The notes beneath the pieces were generated by a model. It did not search any database. It had not been told where the DNA came from and worked only from the letters and a program-made list of their open reading frames with translations. Below are positions 11,872 through 22,517 of a stretch of DNA of 64,000 nt, piece after piece (the stretch's first letter is position 1; each line of letters opens with the position of its first letter). The stretch comes from Salisapilia sapeloensis (lineage: Eukaryota > Oomycota > Peronosporomycetes > Peronosporales > Salisapiliaceae): positions 62,001 through 126,000 of the forward strand of contig JAADVB010000015.1 in assembly GCA_023334545.1 (NCBI GenBank), read 5' to 3'. The position numbers and the translations under genes were made by a program.

Positions 11872-12222
11872 AACGTGAAGCGACATAAAAATCCTATTTT
11901 TCAGATAGTTGAGAAACGTATTGAAAAATTTCAAATTTAGTTTCTTTTGGCGGATGGCGGAACATCGATGGACTTGATTTTTGTATGTACCAAGCAAAGG
12001 GTGCAACCGAGAAGAGCGATATGCACATCTGGCCGTCAACTGAAGCGTGTAGAAGTGGGTGGTACACTCGGGAGATGGATACCGAAAGTGAGACAAGGTC
12101 TCGGGTGAAAATTGACGATTAAAGTTTTGCTCGAAGGAAATGGTGAGGTTGGTAGTCTGCATCTTCATTTCCGAATTGGACGAGCAACACACAAGCCAGT
12201 ACATTCTACAACAACAACAACC
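11872..12222. other. Intergenic, leader of the His-rich gene
   Basis: This 351-bp gap holds the 3' end of the TPR gene and the promoter of the short histidine-rich gene. The only element placed is an initiator-like TCATTTC at 12165-12171. Confidence 0.4.
12165..12171 (+). promoter_or_regulatory. Initiator-like element (TCATTTC)
   Basis: TCATTTC fits the oomycete initiator consensus TCAYTYY and lies about 50 bp before the ATG of the small His-rich gene, a usual distance for an oomycete transcription start. The assignment is by motif and position only. Confidence 0.35.
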
Positions 12223-12375
12223 ATGACCGTCGAAGGCAAAGCCCACAAGTGCACCCACAAGGTCGTTCACATCTTGATGAAGCCGTTCCACATCGTCAAG
12301 CGCTTGGTCCTGAAGGTCACCCACAGGCGCAAGCACGTGGAGCACCACGGCCACCATGGACACCACCATCACTAG
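12223..12375 (+). CDS. Small basic histidine-rich protein (50 aa), unknown
   Basis: A 50-residue open frame starts at an ATG in a strong context (a CAACAACAACC leader). The product is strongly basic: the N-terminal half has spaced Lys and His residues around a hydrophobic amphipathic helix (HILMKPFHIVKRLVL), and the last 13 residues are mostly His with Gly. About 14 of 50 residues are His, so zinc, copper or nickel binding is plausible. There is no signal peptide. The initiator-like element 52 bp upstream and the codon-like composition support expression. The open frame extends upstream, but the earlier ATG at 12112 has no leader support. I do not recognise a family. Confidence 0.55.
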   Translation: MTVEGKAHKCTHKVVHILMKPFHIVKRLVLKVTHRRKHVEHHGHHGHHHH

Positions 12376-12813
12376 CAACCTAGCGAGCTCATGGTGCAAT
12401 TACCGACTGCAGCTACGAGAGAAAGCAGCTAATTTAAAAGCACCACAATATAAGTTTTTATTTGCTTTGAGTGTGGTCGTTCAGTCTTTTGCGATGAATT
12501 GAATTCGTACCTCTAGTAGCTTCCTGTCTGGGCTTACTCTACCCGTCAGTTCTTTCATTTCGTTCCTACCTGCCATAGTGAAACTCACTCCAGAGCGAAG
12601 TTCATTTTTCCACCTTTTATAACAACTAATCTCCACTAACTTGCTTCCCTTTGCATGAAGATAGCTCCACAGCACCTGTAATCCGACTTGAGAACGATTC
12701 GACACCTTTAACGTGAAGTTGTATCGTCGGAAGACCTTCGTGACACATCCTTGCATCAGTAAGTCATCGCTATTTTGCACCGCCGCCAAGTCGCAACGAA
12801 GCGACATACGACC
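12376..12813. other. Intergenic, possible small minus-strand ORF
   Basis: The gap before the P5A ATPase contains one minus-strand frame (12756-12481, 91 residues from its inner Met) with a protein-like mix of residues. It matches no family I recognise and has no supporting context. The rest should contain the ATPase promoter. Confidence 0.3.
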
Positions 12814-15800
12814 ATGGTGTCGCTTGGAATCGCCGACAAGGAGCTGCGAAGCGTCACGCTGCTGGAGCCTCTGCCACGATATTTGCGTCTCGATGTATTG
12901 CCGTTTGGTTGGTTATACTGCACCGGTCTCTATCTTGGAGTCACGAGGGCTCTGGCGGTGGATCGCGCGTCTAGCTACGATCAAGATGCACTGACTACCT
13001 TGTTCTTCGCACTCACTCTATTTGTTCATGCCCTGACGCTTCTTTCTGGTGAATGGAGCGTACACTGCCACGCCTGGTTGGCATACACAAGAGCATCCGA
13101 ACTCCGAACGGATGTCACGCAGTTTGTGCTTGTCGAGCCGGCAGACACAACAACGAGCTCATGTCAGCTATGTAAATGCGCTATTGAAACAAACTATTCT
13201 TCAATGGACAAGGTACGCATTCAAAGCCATTAAATTGGTCGTAATTAATCTCGAAAGATGGATTTGCGCGTTTATTAACTTCTGATGAGCTAGGCCCGTT
13301 CCTCTCCAACGACTGCAAGCGTACCGACCATGGCGTTTGTGTTTGAAAATGTTAAATTCGCTTTGTTTAATCCTGTTGAAGATGTCAACCGGAGCAAATC
13401 TGGGGCAAAGATGCGAAGCTTCCATCGCATCGACTTTCCCACAAGTCTCTCGATAGACACCTACATGGCTGCCACAGGTTACACAAGTGAGTCCAGTCTT
13501 GCTGTTGCAAAGCAAAAGTGGGGCCAGAACGACTTTTTCATCCCAGTACCTTCGTTCGTAGCTCTTCTCAAGGAGCAGCTCGTGGCGCCATTCTTCGTCT
13601 TCCAGTTCTTTTGTATGCTCCTCTGGTGTCTAGATGAGTATGTGTACTATTCTCTATTTACTCTGCTCATGCTGGTGATCTTTGAATGCACTGTCGTTCT
13701 GCAACGACAGCGTAATATGGAAACGCTGAACCACATGCGTAGACCACCCCAAGCGATCTTTGTCTTCCGTCAGGTATGCTTCAATTTCTCCAAGTTTCCA
13801 CAAAGTTACCAAATGACTTATCAAGCTGTACAGAATGATTGGACGCCCATTTCTAGTAGTGACCTCGTTCCAGGCGACATTTGCTCCATCGGGCAAGCGC
13901 TAGCGGCACCTAGCCGATCGGAAAGTATAGTTCCATGCGACGTCTTGCTTTTGCAAGGAAACTGTGTCGTGAATGAAGCCATGCTGTCTGGCGAATCGAT
14001 CCCTTTGCGTAAAGAGCCTCTCGTATCGTCTTCCGAGCGAGACAGCGACCTTCTTTCCATCGACTCGGACTCGGAGATGCGTCATCGGAAGCACGTCGTC
14101 TTTGGTGGCACATCCGTCCTCCAACAGACCACATCCGGCCATAGCTTTAGCATACGAGATCCTCCCGATGGAGGCTGCATCGCATATGTTCTCCGAACAG
14201 GATTCGGGACGAGTCAAGGCAGTTTAATGCGTACGATATTGCACGCATCCCAGCGCGTGACTGCAAATAATGCAGAAGCTATGTGTTTCATCGCGTTACT
14301 CTTGGTCTTTGCACTCTGCTCTTCCGGCTATGTACTGTCCCATGGCCTCGCAGATCCGTTGCAAGACAGATTCAAACTCGGTTTGCACTGTATCATGATC
14401 ATCACCTCCGTTGTGCCACCAGAGCTGCCGATGGAGCTGTCGCTTGCAGTCACGAACTCGCTCGTGGCCCTGACGAAGCGGGGCATCTACTGCACAGAGC
14501 CGTTCCGAGTTCCTTTCGCAGGTCGCGTGGATGTCTGTTGCTTTGACAAGACGGGAACGCTCACGAGCGACCGATTAAAAGTGTGTGGTGTGGCAGGTAT
14601 CTCTCCAGACGCTGGACCACAACAAGTCGGAACAGAGCTGCTGTCAGCAGAGGAGTTGCCTCTAGATTCAGAGCTGACGCTTGCAGCATGCCACTCTTTG
14701 GTTTTACTAAATGGAAAGACAGAGCCGTCTGGAGATCCGCTCGAACTCGCAGCATTAAAGGCTGTTCAGTGGAAACTAGTTCCTGCCTTGAAGAGCGATA
14801 CGTCTTTCACGACACGAGCCATTCCGTCCATCGCGTCTCCTCGGCGAGATAAGATCGACTCGGTACAGATCATGCACCGGTTTGCGTTTTCGTCTGAACT
14901 CAAGCGTATGAGTACAATCGTTGCAATGACAATGGCTGATAATGAGGAAGATAGGGAGTCTCGGTTGCTGCTTAAAGGTGCACCAGAGGTGGTACAGCCC
15001 TTGCTGTCTTCTGTACCAGAGGATTATACGTCTACCTATCAGCGTTTAGCAAGTCGAGGGAATCGAGTGCTGGCCCTGGCATGGAAGTCGCTGCCAAAGA
15101 AGTGGGCAGACGATCAGATCTACTGGAACCGTCTAGATCGGAAGGAACTAGAGAGTGATTTAACCTTCGCTGGCTTCCTAGTGCTCGAGTGTCCGTTGAA
15201 GAAGGACTCCAAACAGGTCGTGTCAGACTTGAAAGATTCCAGTCATCGTGTCGTCATGGTCACGGGAGACAACGCTTTGACGGCGTGTGACGTCGCTCGT
15301 CAGGTCGGGATAGCAGACACCTCCGAGCCCACTTTGACTTTAAATGTAGATGGCGAGAGTCTTACCTGGGACCTTGTACATGACCAACTGTCCCAAGACC
15401 CATCATCTATACCTTTTATGAAGGAAAAAGTTGCAGCTCTTGCAGCAGAGCACACACTATGTGTTACAGGGACTGCCTTGACGTTTCTCCAGGACAAGAT
15501 TCACGACTTTATAGACGACAAGTCGAGTGGAGTGTCCAAGCAAGATTCCTTTTTGCGTGTACTAGAGGTGCTAGGTCTTCACGCACGTGTCTTTGCACGG
15601 ACGTCGCCGCAGCAGAAGGAGCTGCTATTACTTGCTCTCAATCGAGCTGGTAAGACGACGGTCATGTGTGGAGATGGCACGAACGACGTTGGAGCGCTGA
15701 AGAGAGCCCACGTCGGTGTCTCCATCGTCAATTCCCCCAACGGTTCGTCATCTCCTCGTCCCTCACGTCTGTTGTACAAACCCAAGCAGCAGTCGAATGC

Positions 15801-16738
15801 TCAGAAGCGCCTGGAACGGATGCGACGGGAGCAGGAGGAAGAAGAGAGAGCGCAGGTCGTTCGGATGGGCGATGCGTCCATTGCATCTCCCTTCACGTCG
15901 AAAACGTCTAGTATCCATGTCGTCAAGCAACTCATTCGACAAGGCCGATGCACCCTCGTGACGACCATCCAGATGTACAAGATCCTTGGTATCAACTGCC
16001 TCGTGACGGCGTATGAACTGAGTGCACTCTACCTCTTTGGAGTGAAGAATGGAGACCAGCAGCTGACTGTCTTGGGGGTATATTTCTTATCGATCTACAC
16101 TAGTAATCTTTTCACAGGACTAACCTCATCTATGCTCGTTAGCTCGGCATCGCGGTCTTCTTTCTGTTCCTGTCGCAAGCCAAGCCAGCTAAGACGCTGT
16201 CGAAGGAAAAGCCTCCCACGGGCGTCTTTTGCTTGCCTGTCATGCTCTCGATATTCGGACAGTTTGCCATCCACTTGATGGTCTTGGTTGTAGGCATCCG
16301 TCTTGCGCAGCCGTACATTGACGCGAATGATCCGTCCATGCACCCGAACGGCACCTTTGAGCCTTCGATCGTCAATAGCGTCATGTTCCTGCTTTCGTCT
16401 GTCATGCAAGTGAATACGTTCGTGACCAACTATCGAGGAAAGCCGTTCATGGAAAGCTTTTGGCAGCACAAACAGCTTTCCAGAAGCGCTGTCTTGGCCT
16501 ACATTGTCCTCGCACTGGCCGTCATGGAGGTATCTCCGCTACTGAATGAAACGTTGGAGCTTGTGGACATCCCGTCCGAGGTATGCTTCTACTCCTGTAT
16601 CACTATTAGCCCATGTCTAATACCAAATAGGTGAAGATGTACGTTGGAATGCTCATGCTCGGAGATACGCTGGCTGTATTCTTTTTTGAACGTCTGGTGC
16701 TAATCATGACCTCCAAGCAACCTGCGAAACTACAATGA
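12814..16738 (+). CDS. ATP13A1: P5A-type transport ATPase (ATP13A1/Spf1 family)
   Basis: Five exons (12814-13212, 13294-13773, 13834-16077, 16143-16580, 16631-16738) encode 1222 residues, a normal length for the family. The P5A signature PPELPMELS lies near residue 488, the phosphorylated Asp of DKTGTLTSD at 531, the actuator-loop LSGES upstream and the hinge GDGTNDVGAL near 907. Membrane helices occur in the N-terminal, middle and C-terminal thirds. P5A ATPases sit in the ER, where they remove mistargeted tail-anchored and other transmembrane segments. Intron 2 is 60 nt, in frame and without a stop, so a naive model would keep 20 extra residues. Removing it gives FRQNDWTPIS, which matches the family. 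Confidence 0.92.
13774..13833 (+). other. In-frame 60-nt intron of the P5A ATPase gene
   Basis: The segment begins GTATGC and ends TGTACAG, is a multiple of three and has no stop, so it is hidden in the open frame. The 20 residues it would encode break an otherwise well-conserved junction between the cytosolic beta-strand and the ISS.DLVPGD element. I therefore call it an intron rather than coding sequence. Confidence 0.7.
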
Positions 16739-16915
16739 AGAGACTAGTCTAGTAGGAACGCAATCAACTCGAGCTGTGTGTAAAACATATTATTCGACGT
16801 TCTCTTCATCCACTACGCACACAACTTGAGCGGTCTGTCCATAGTTTACACCCGCCACCACTGCCTCCATCTTATACTGCACCTTTCGGCGCCGATTCCT
16901 TAAATACCGCATGAG

Positions 16916-18235
16916 CTACTCGAGGTCCTCGCCTTCGAACTCGTCCTCGTGTTCATACTGCATCGCCATCGCCGTCGCCACCACCGCGTCTCGCCTCAGC
17001 TGTTCATAGTAACGCATGGCAGCGTACTGGTCTCCTTCCGACGCCGCCATCTCGAGCGCCATCTTTGCGTCTTCATCCTCCTCATCCTCCTGGTTTGATG
17101 TAGAAAGCATGCTGTCACCTGCCGCCAGCAGCGTCGGGAAAATTGGGCTATGACTCGCAGGAACAAGGCTCATGCTCGGAGGAGGTAGCGACGCCAGCTT
17201 GCTTGCCGTCGCCAGTGCCGCCTGGAACATGTCGGCCGACATCTGGATCTCTTGTTCATTGAAGCGACTGACGCTACGACGCTCGAGGAACTCGTAGATG
17301 CGGGCGACGAGGTCTGTGGCGTAGGTGCCAATATCCTCCACTTCATTTGACGTCAAGTGCCACAGCTCATCGCCTTCCGAGCACTCGATGGTGCTTCGAC
17401 AGATCGGACAAGTCTTGTTCTGAGCGCTCCAGTGCTGGAAGCAGCTTAAGCAAAAGCTATGGGTGCAAGGGAGCACGACCTGCTTGCGCTTGTCCATGCA
17501 TATCTGGCACTCCGCCTCGTCGAACCCGGCGTTGGACTGCACATCTCTACATGATACAACGTCAGGACGTGATTAATCAGAAAAATATCTTCAAAAGTAG
17601 TGTCGTACGTGGGATGCTCCGGTCCTTGGAACGTGTGCAAAGAGCAAGAGCGCACGTCTACAGGAGAGAAAGTGTGTAAGTTTTCAATAGAAATAGTGCT
17701 GTGGAAGAAAAAGTACCGGATAGAAAACAGTAGATGTAGTAGAATTGGCGGACTGTGAGCACCTTGGCTTGTCCGATCGTGTTGCTGAGCTCGTACGCTT
17801 GTGTGATATCTTGCGCAGACATCCCACTGTACTCGCCAGAAAAGTTGGATTTATCCTCACTGCGACGGATCTTGCGGGCCTCGACGTACACCTATTTCAT
17901 ACTTGACATGAGTTCCTATAGACCAAAGTGGCTGTTGTGGAATGGAACGTACGTTGCCTCGCAGACGCCAGACGTAGGGCAAGAGTTCGGCCGAAACGCG
18001 GTCGTTGATGACGATTCGAAAGGCGAGGTAGCACGTCTTGGGTGTCGGACACAGCCTCGCCCTATAAGGAACATTAGACGTGATGCACATTAAAGCGGCA
18101 GACGGTCGTGGGTGAGGGAATGTACCAGTCGTTGGCGTTGTGGAGGTGGTCCTGCAGATCGGCAAAGGACCCCATGGTCTGCCGAATGCGCTTTTTCATG
18201 GTGTCCTCCTGCGGAGAAGACGCCGCTTGACCCAT
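16916..18235 (-). CDS. RNF141: RNF141-like RING E3 ubiquitin ligase, N-myristoylated
   Basis: Five exons (18235-18126, 18061-17953, 17891-17717, 17657-17609, 17546-16916) encode 357 residues. The start MGQAASS is a classic N-myristoylation signal; vertebrate RNF141 also begins MGQ. A central region (FRIVINDR, VEARKI, RQFYYIY) parallels the RNF141 family, followed by a C3HC4 RING (CQICMD, CTHSFC, CPICRS) at about residues 160-198. An acidic tail of about 150 residues, ending in Glu/Asp runs, is longer than in vertebrate RNF141. It is probably membrane-tethered and acts in ubiquitin transfer; the substrate is unknown. The 3' end converges on the ATPase gene, 177 bp away. Confidence 0.87.
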
Positions 18236-18798
18236 ACTTCAGATAGTAACGTTCTGCTTGGAGAAATCTGGTTGTGGCAGAGCTTGCACTTGAGCCGATG
18301 CACGCAGATTAGAAAGTGACTCTCGCTTCAATCTGTTCTTCCGATCGAGAATACAGACGACGTTTTGACGATTTGAAAATATTAAGCGTAACGCTTTTTC
18401 ATGGGACAGGAATATGGAAAAGGGAGGTGCCGTGATTTAACGAACCTATGATGTTGCTGTACGAGTCCACAACGAGGGGATTGCATCATTTGCGCGTGTG
18501 TTTTAGCACAACGTTTAGGCTCTGTCAGATCGACAGCAGCCTTGATTCGCCATAAGCACGTGGACGTCGATAAGCGTCACGCTCGTTTCCCGCCTGCGAC
18601 GTTTCATCTTTACCGAGATCTTGGCAGATGTATACCCATACAAACTTCAGTCTTGTGCGAAGCCACCTGACAGATTAATTGAAGCGACACTCAAGATACC
18701 CTGCAGCGACATCCGACGGAAAAGAGGAGCAAAGTATCGAGCTTGGGTGCCTCGACCGATCGTGACACTTACGCACCGATCTCTCTTGATAGTTCGAC
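18236..18798. other. Intergenic between divergent genes
   Basis: This 563-bp gap separates the RNF141-like gene and the ATG1-like kinase and should contain both promoters. I see no gene and no placed motif. Confidence 0.4.
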
Positions 18799-21151
18799 AT
18801 GAGTGGGCTCACCGGTCAAACAGTCTCTGTCTGTGGCAACGTCTTTCGGTATATTGCATCTTATGTAGTCTATTTGCTGCTTCATGAACTCATTCGATTC
18901 TTCTGCTCGACAGCTTTGTCGAAATGATCGGCAGAGGGTCCTACGGCACAGTACGGCTCTTTCATGTTATAGGACAGTAAGAAGGCATGGCTAACTTGCA
19001 TTTACGTTAGGTGCATAAAGCTATTAACCTATCTTCCGGAGCGGCCGTCGCGATTAAACTTATCGACAAGGACAAAGTGAGGCGGCCGCATGAACGACAG
19101 AGCATTGAAAAAGAGATCGAGACCATGCGCGTGGCCGTGGAGCAGTTCGAGAATGGCCACCCACACATCATTCGACTCTTATGCACCAAAGTTCGTACCC
19201 ATCTTTTGTCTATCAAGATTATTATCTTTCTTACATGGCCTTGTAGGAATCACATGACCACATCTACATCGTCATGGTACAATTTATCCCACTGTGCGAC
19301 AACACTTGGACAGACTTACATGATTTATCTTTCTTTGTGCAGGAATACTGCGCCGGCGGAGATATTGCGATGCTCATGAAGATGCAAAATGGACTCTCGG
19401 TCGACCAAACACGATTGTACATGTCTCAATTAGGTATGTCCACCTGACGCAGCGTTCACTACTCCTTGTACTAAACACACAACAGCATCTGGGCTAACCT
19501 TCCTCCGGTCGACAAACGTCGTCCATCGCGACCTGAAACCAGCCAACCTGCTCTTGTCCAGCAAGAACCCTTCCACGGCCAAGCTCAAGATCGCAGACTT
19601 TGGCTTTGCGAGAGAGTTGAAGCAGGAAAGTATGGCCGAAAGTGTCGTCGGGTCGCCGCTTTATATGGCCCCTGAGTTGCTTGAGTACAAGAGCTACGAC
19701 GCCAAGGCAGACTTGTGGTCCGTCGGAGTCATCTTGTACGAAATGCTAGTGAACGACCATCCTTTTCTGGTTGTGGACAAGTCCCATGCGACCAACCACC
19801 TGGCTCTCCGTCGCAACATCTATCGATACTTTGAAAAGTTCGGAAAGGTGCGATTCCCTCCGTCCCTGAATGCCCCAAAGGAATGTCAAGACTTGGTGGA
19901 AGGACTGCTGCGTGTGGATCCTAGGAAACGAATTTCCTTTGAAGAGTTTTTCAACGCCCCTTTCCTACTGCCTCCCACGCCTTCAGAGCCAGAGCAGCCA
20001 TTGCAGAGATCGAGAGAGACGCAGGCACTGGTGGCGGAAGACCCGATGGAGTGTGAGGAGTGGTTAGCAGCGAGCGACGAGGAATATGTGATTGTGGACA
20101 AAGAGTATGAGGAGATTGGACGCCAGGTGCTGGACGATCAGGACGATGCCACTGATGCGCAGGTGACGGACGTGGTCGTGGACACGACTACGCCGCCGTC
20201 GACGCCAAAAGAAGATAACAAGTGGACGGACGAGCAGCAGGTGGAAGAGCTGCTCGGCATCTGCTACAAGAGCTTTGACGTCGGCAGCGTGGCACTGTTC
20301 GTCCCGACGCCGCTCGGCCACTTTATCGCTTTCCACGAAGGCTGTCCTCACTATTATCTTTCGGAAGAGACCATCGCTGCGTTCAAGAAAGAGGACGGAT
20401 CGTATGTTGCTCTTACTCTTGTATCAAAGCACAAGGTTTAATGGTCTGGTGATAGAAATCCGCCCTACGTCCTGGGCAGCATCGTATTCATCGAAGACTG
20501 CGTCGCAGCAGCGGTACCATGCACTTGATATCATAGCACTCGACAACTGGTTGTGACTTTCTCTTCTATAGGAGAATCCGTATGCGCTAAAGGATGGGAC
20601 GACGTACCACGTCGTGATGGTAGCTCCTCTGCTGTCCTCTTCCTCCCACCATTCAGAACAAGCAGGCACTGGTGGCAGTCTAGGATTTGATGAAACTCCA
20701 GCAGAGCTGCCGTTGTCTCAATCTCTGACGGCCAAGTCGCCGACGAACGCTGAGGCTGTGCAAGTGAAGACTGCCGCGACGGCGACTGGAGGCAAGATGG
20801 AGCACCAGCGCATCTCGTTCCGCAACTTCCAGATCAGTCACTTGGCGCTCTTCTTCTTAAAGGGAGGCAAGCTGCCGTACATGGCCTTCAATGAAGGCGC
20901 TCCGAACTACTACCTGGCGAACGAAAGCATACAAGCAGCGGTGCAAGGGAGTGAGGACAAGACTGCTCCGGCATACATTCTGGGCGAAGTTATCATCATC
21001 GACACATTCCAAGCGACCGAGGTACGTCTTGCTAGCTTCTTTTAGGTTGTTATTGAAGCTGATAATACGTGCATAGGACTTTAACCCGTACCGACTGGCG
21101 TACGGTACACGCTTCTATGTGGTGACAGTGGCGAATCCAAAGAGGCGTTAG
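18799..21151 (+). CDS. ATG1/ULK-like kinase fused to two Atg11/FIP200 claw domains
   Basis: Nine exons (18799-18848, 18914-18950, 19011-19190, 19247-19276, 19343-19433, 19486-20401, 20456-20513, 20572-21021, 21077-21151) encode 628 residues. The kinase domain spans about 17-275, with GRGSYGT, VAIKLID, HRDLKPANLLL, DFGFAREL and SPLYMAPE; the order and PLYMAPELL form fit ATG1/ULK. At Y330 an Atg8-interacting motif, DEEYVIV, follows acidic residues, as in fungal Atg1. Residues of about 390-480 and 520-628 are two copies of the Atg11/FIP200 C-terminal claw: KSFDVG...ALF, then AFHEGCPHYYL, YVLG, NPYxLxxGTxYxVV; and NFQISHLALF, AFNEGAPNYYL, YILG, NPYRLAYGTRFYVV. The kinase and most of claw 1 are in one uninterrupted exon, as are the end of claw 1 and most of claw 2. 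It probably initiates autophagy. Confidence 0.85.
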
Positions 21152-21238
21152 ACTTCTATTCTCTTTACTTTGTTTTGGCAAAAAGGGTGGCACGCAAAAG
21201 TAAATAAATCATGTCGTTTTGTACCTCTACCAGCCTCT

Positions 21239-22306
21239 TCATACCAGCGCATACGCCTTCACTTGATTCGTCGTGTCTGCTACGTACAACATATTGTCGG
21301 ACGCGGTGCTCGTCACGGCATTCGATTTGGCCTGGACGTGGAACTGCTTCAAGAGGAATTTTTCATCTGCGCTCTGGTCATTCCGGCTGGCGTTGGCATA
21401 GTCCCAGACGCACACCTTCCTATCGTTACCACATGAGATCAGCCATTCGTCCTTCTTGAACGCTGGGAAGTGCACTTGGTTCACAACGCCCGTGTGCTCC
21501 TCCAGCTTCCGCACCACGTTCTTCGTCGTAAAGTCCACGACTGCGACGGAAAAGTCGCCCAGACCGGCAGCCAGCGTCTTGCCCGCGCTGTGGAAGGCGA
21601 TGGAGTGGACTAGAGGAGGGTTGACCATCTGGTTGGCGTTAGCTGAAGTGGGCGTCGCTGTCTCGATCGAGTCCAACGCTACGGCGCCACCAGCGTTGAA
21701 GTCGATTTTAGATCGCAGACGACCTCGACTAAAGTCCCAGAATAGCAGGAAGCCGTCCAACCCGCAGGACGCAATATCCCACGAACTCTTTGGTCGGAAC
21801 AACGCTTGCATGCACAGGTTGTCATGCTGGTTGCGCAGCGTTTTCGTTAGTCGGTTCGTGTTCGTGTCATAAATGCAGATGGCGCCACTGTCGTCTGCAG
21901 CACAGAGCAAGTGGGATTGATTCTTCGTTGGGTGGAAGTGGAGGGAATTGATCTCGTCCGTGTTTGCCTGTAGCGCTTCGTTGCATGTCGAAGTCAGAAT
22001 CATCCCTTCCTGACGCAGGTCAAAGGATAAAACTTGGCTGCCTGTCGCTACATAAACAGTATCTTTCCCCACTCGATCAAATGCAATCGCATTGACTTCC
22101 GTAGGTGCTTTATCAGACGACGAATAGCCAAGCGCAGTCGTGACATTCAAGCACCGACTGGTCTTGGCCGTTCGTGTGTCCCATAGTCTGCAGGTGCCGT
22201 CGTCACTTCCAGAGGCTAGCGTGTGCGTGTGGATAGACTCATCTGCAAATAAAGCGTTCACATCCGCTCGATGGCCTTTGAATACAGAGGTCGGTGCGGC
22301 CGTCAT
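21239..22306 (-). CDS. WDR53: WD repeat protein 53
   Basis: A single exon encodes 355 residues, the usual WDR53 length. It is one seven-bladed WD40 propeller. Diagnostic strings include SGSDDGTCRLWD, CAADDSGAICIYD, SCGLDGFLLFWD, NPPLVHSIAF and SCGNDRKVCVWD, in the order seen in WDR53. In animals WDR53 is a candidate substrate receptor of DDB1-CUL4 ubiquitin ligases; that role is inferred here. The start at 22306 gives the first blade directly (FKGHRADVNALF). It is divergent from the MCC beta gene, 211 bp away, and converges on the ATG1-like gene. Confidence 0.85.
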   Translation of the reverse strand: MTAAPTSVFKGHRADVNALFADESIHTHTLASGSDDGTCRLWDTRTAKTSRCLNVTTALGYSSSDKAPTEVNAIAFDRVGKDTVYVATGSQVLSFDLRQEGMILTSTCNEALQANTDEINSLHFHPTKNQSHLLCAADDSGAICIYDTNTNRLTKTLRNQHDNLCMQALFRPKSSWDIASCGLDGFLLFWDFSRGRLRSKIDFNAGGAVALDSIETATPTSANANQMVNPPLVHSIAFHSAGKTLAAGLGDFSVAVVDFTTKNVVRKLEEHTGVVNQVHFPAFKKDEWLISCGNDRKVCVWDYANASRNDQSADEKFLLKQFHVQAKSNAVTSTASDNMLYVADTTNQVKAYALV

Positions 22307-22517
22307 GAATGTCCAATTGGTCTCCAGTCGATTCGCGTTCCAAGTTCGTGCCGTAGACTGTTGTGGACCACACCACTTTCAGATTGGATGACACATCTGA
22401 TAACAAGCCACCAAGGTATTCACTTTATCTTGGAAACTGTATGTAGTCATCGTATTCTTTGAACTGGTTGAACTTGAAACATACGCATAAATCGATTTGA
22501 GATCGAGCACCCAAGGC

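Noticed and set aside
12481-12756. Possible small minus-strand gene before the P5A ATPase
   Set aside because: The composition looks protein-like, but there is no family match, no splice support and no promoter; left as a note only.
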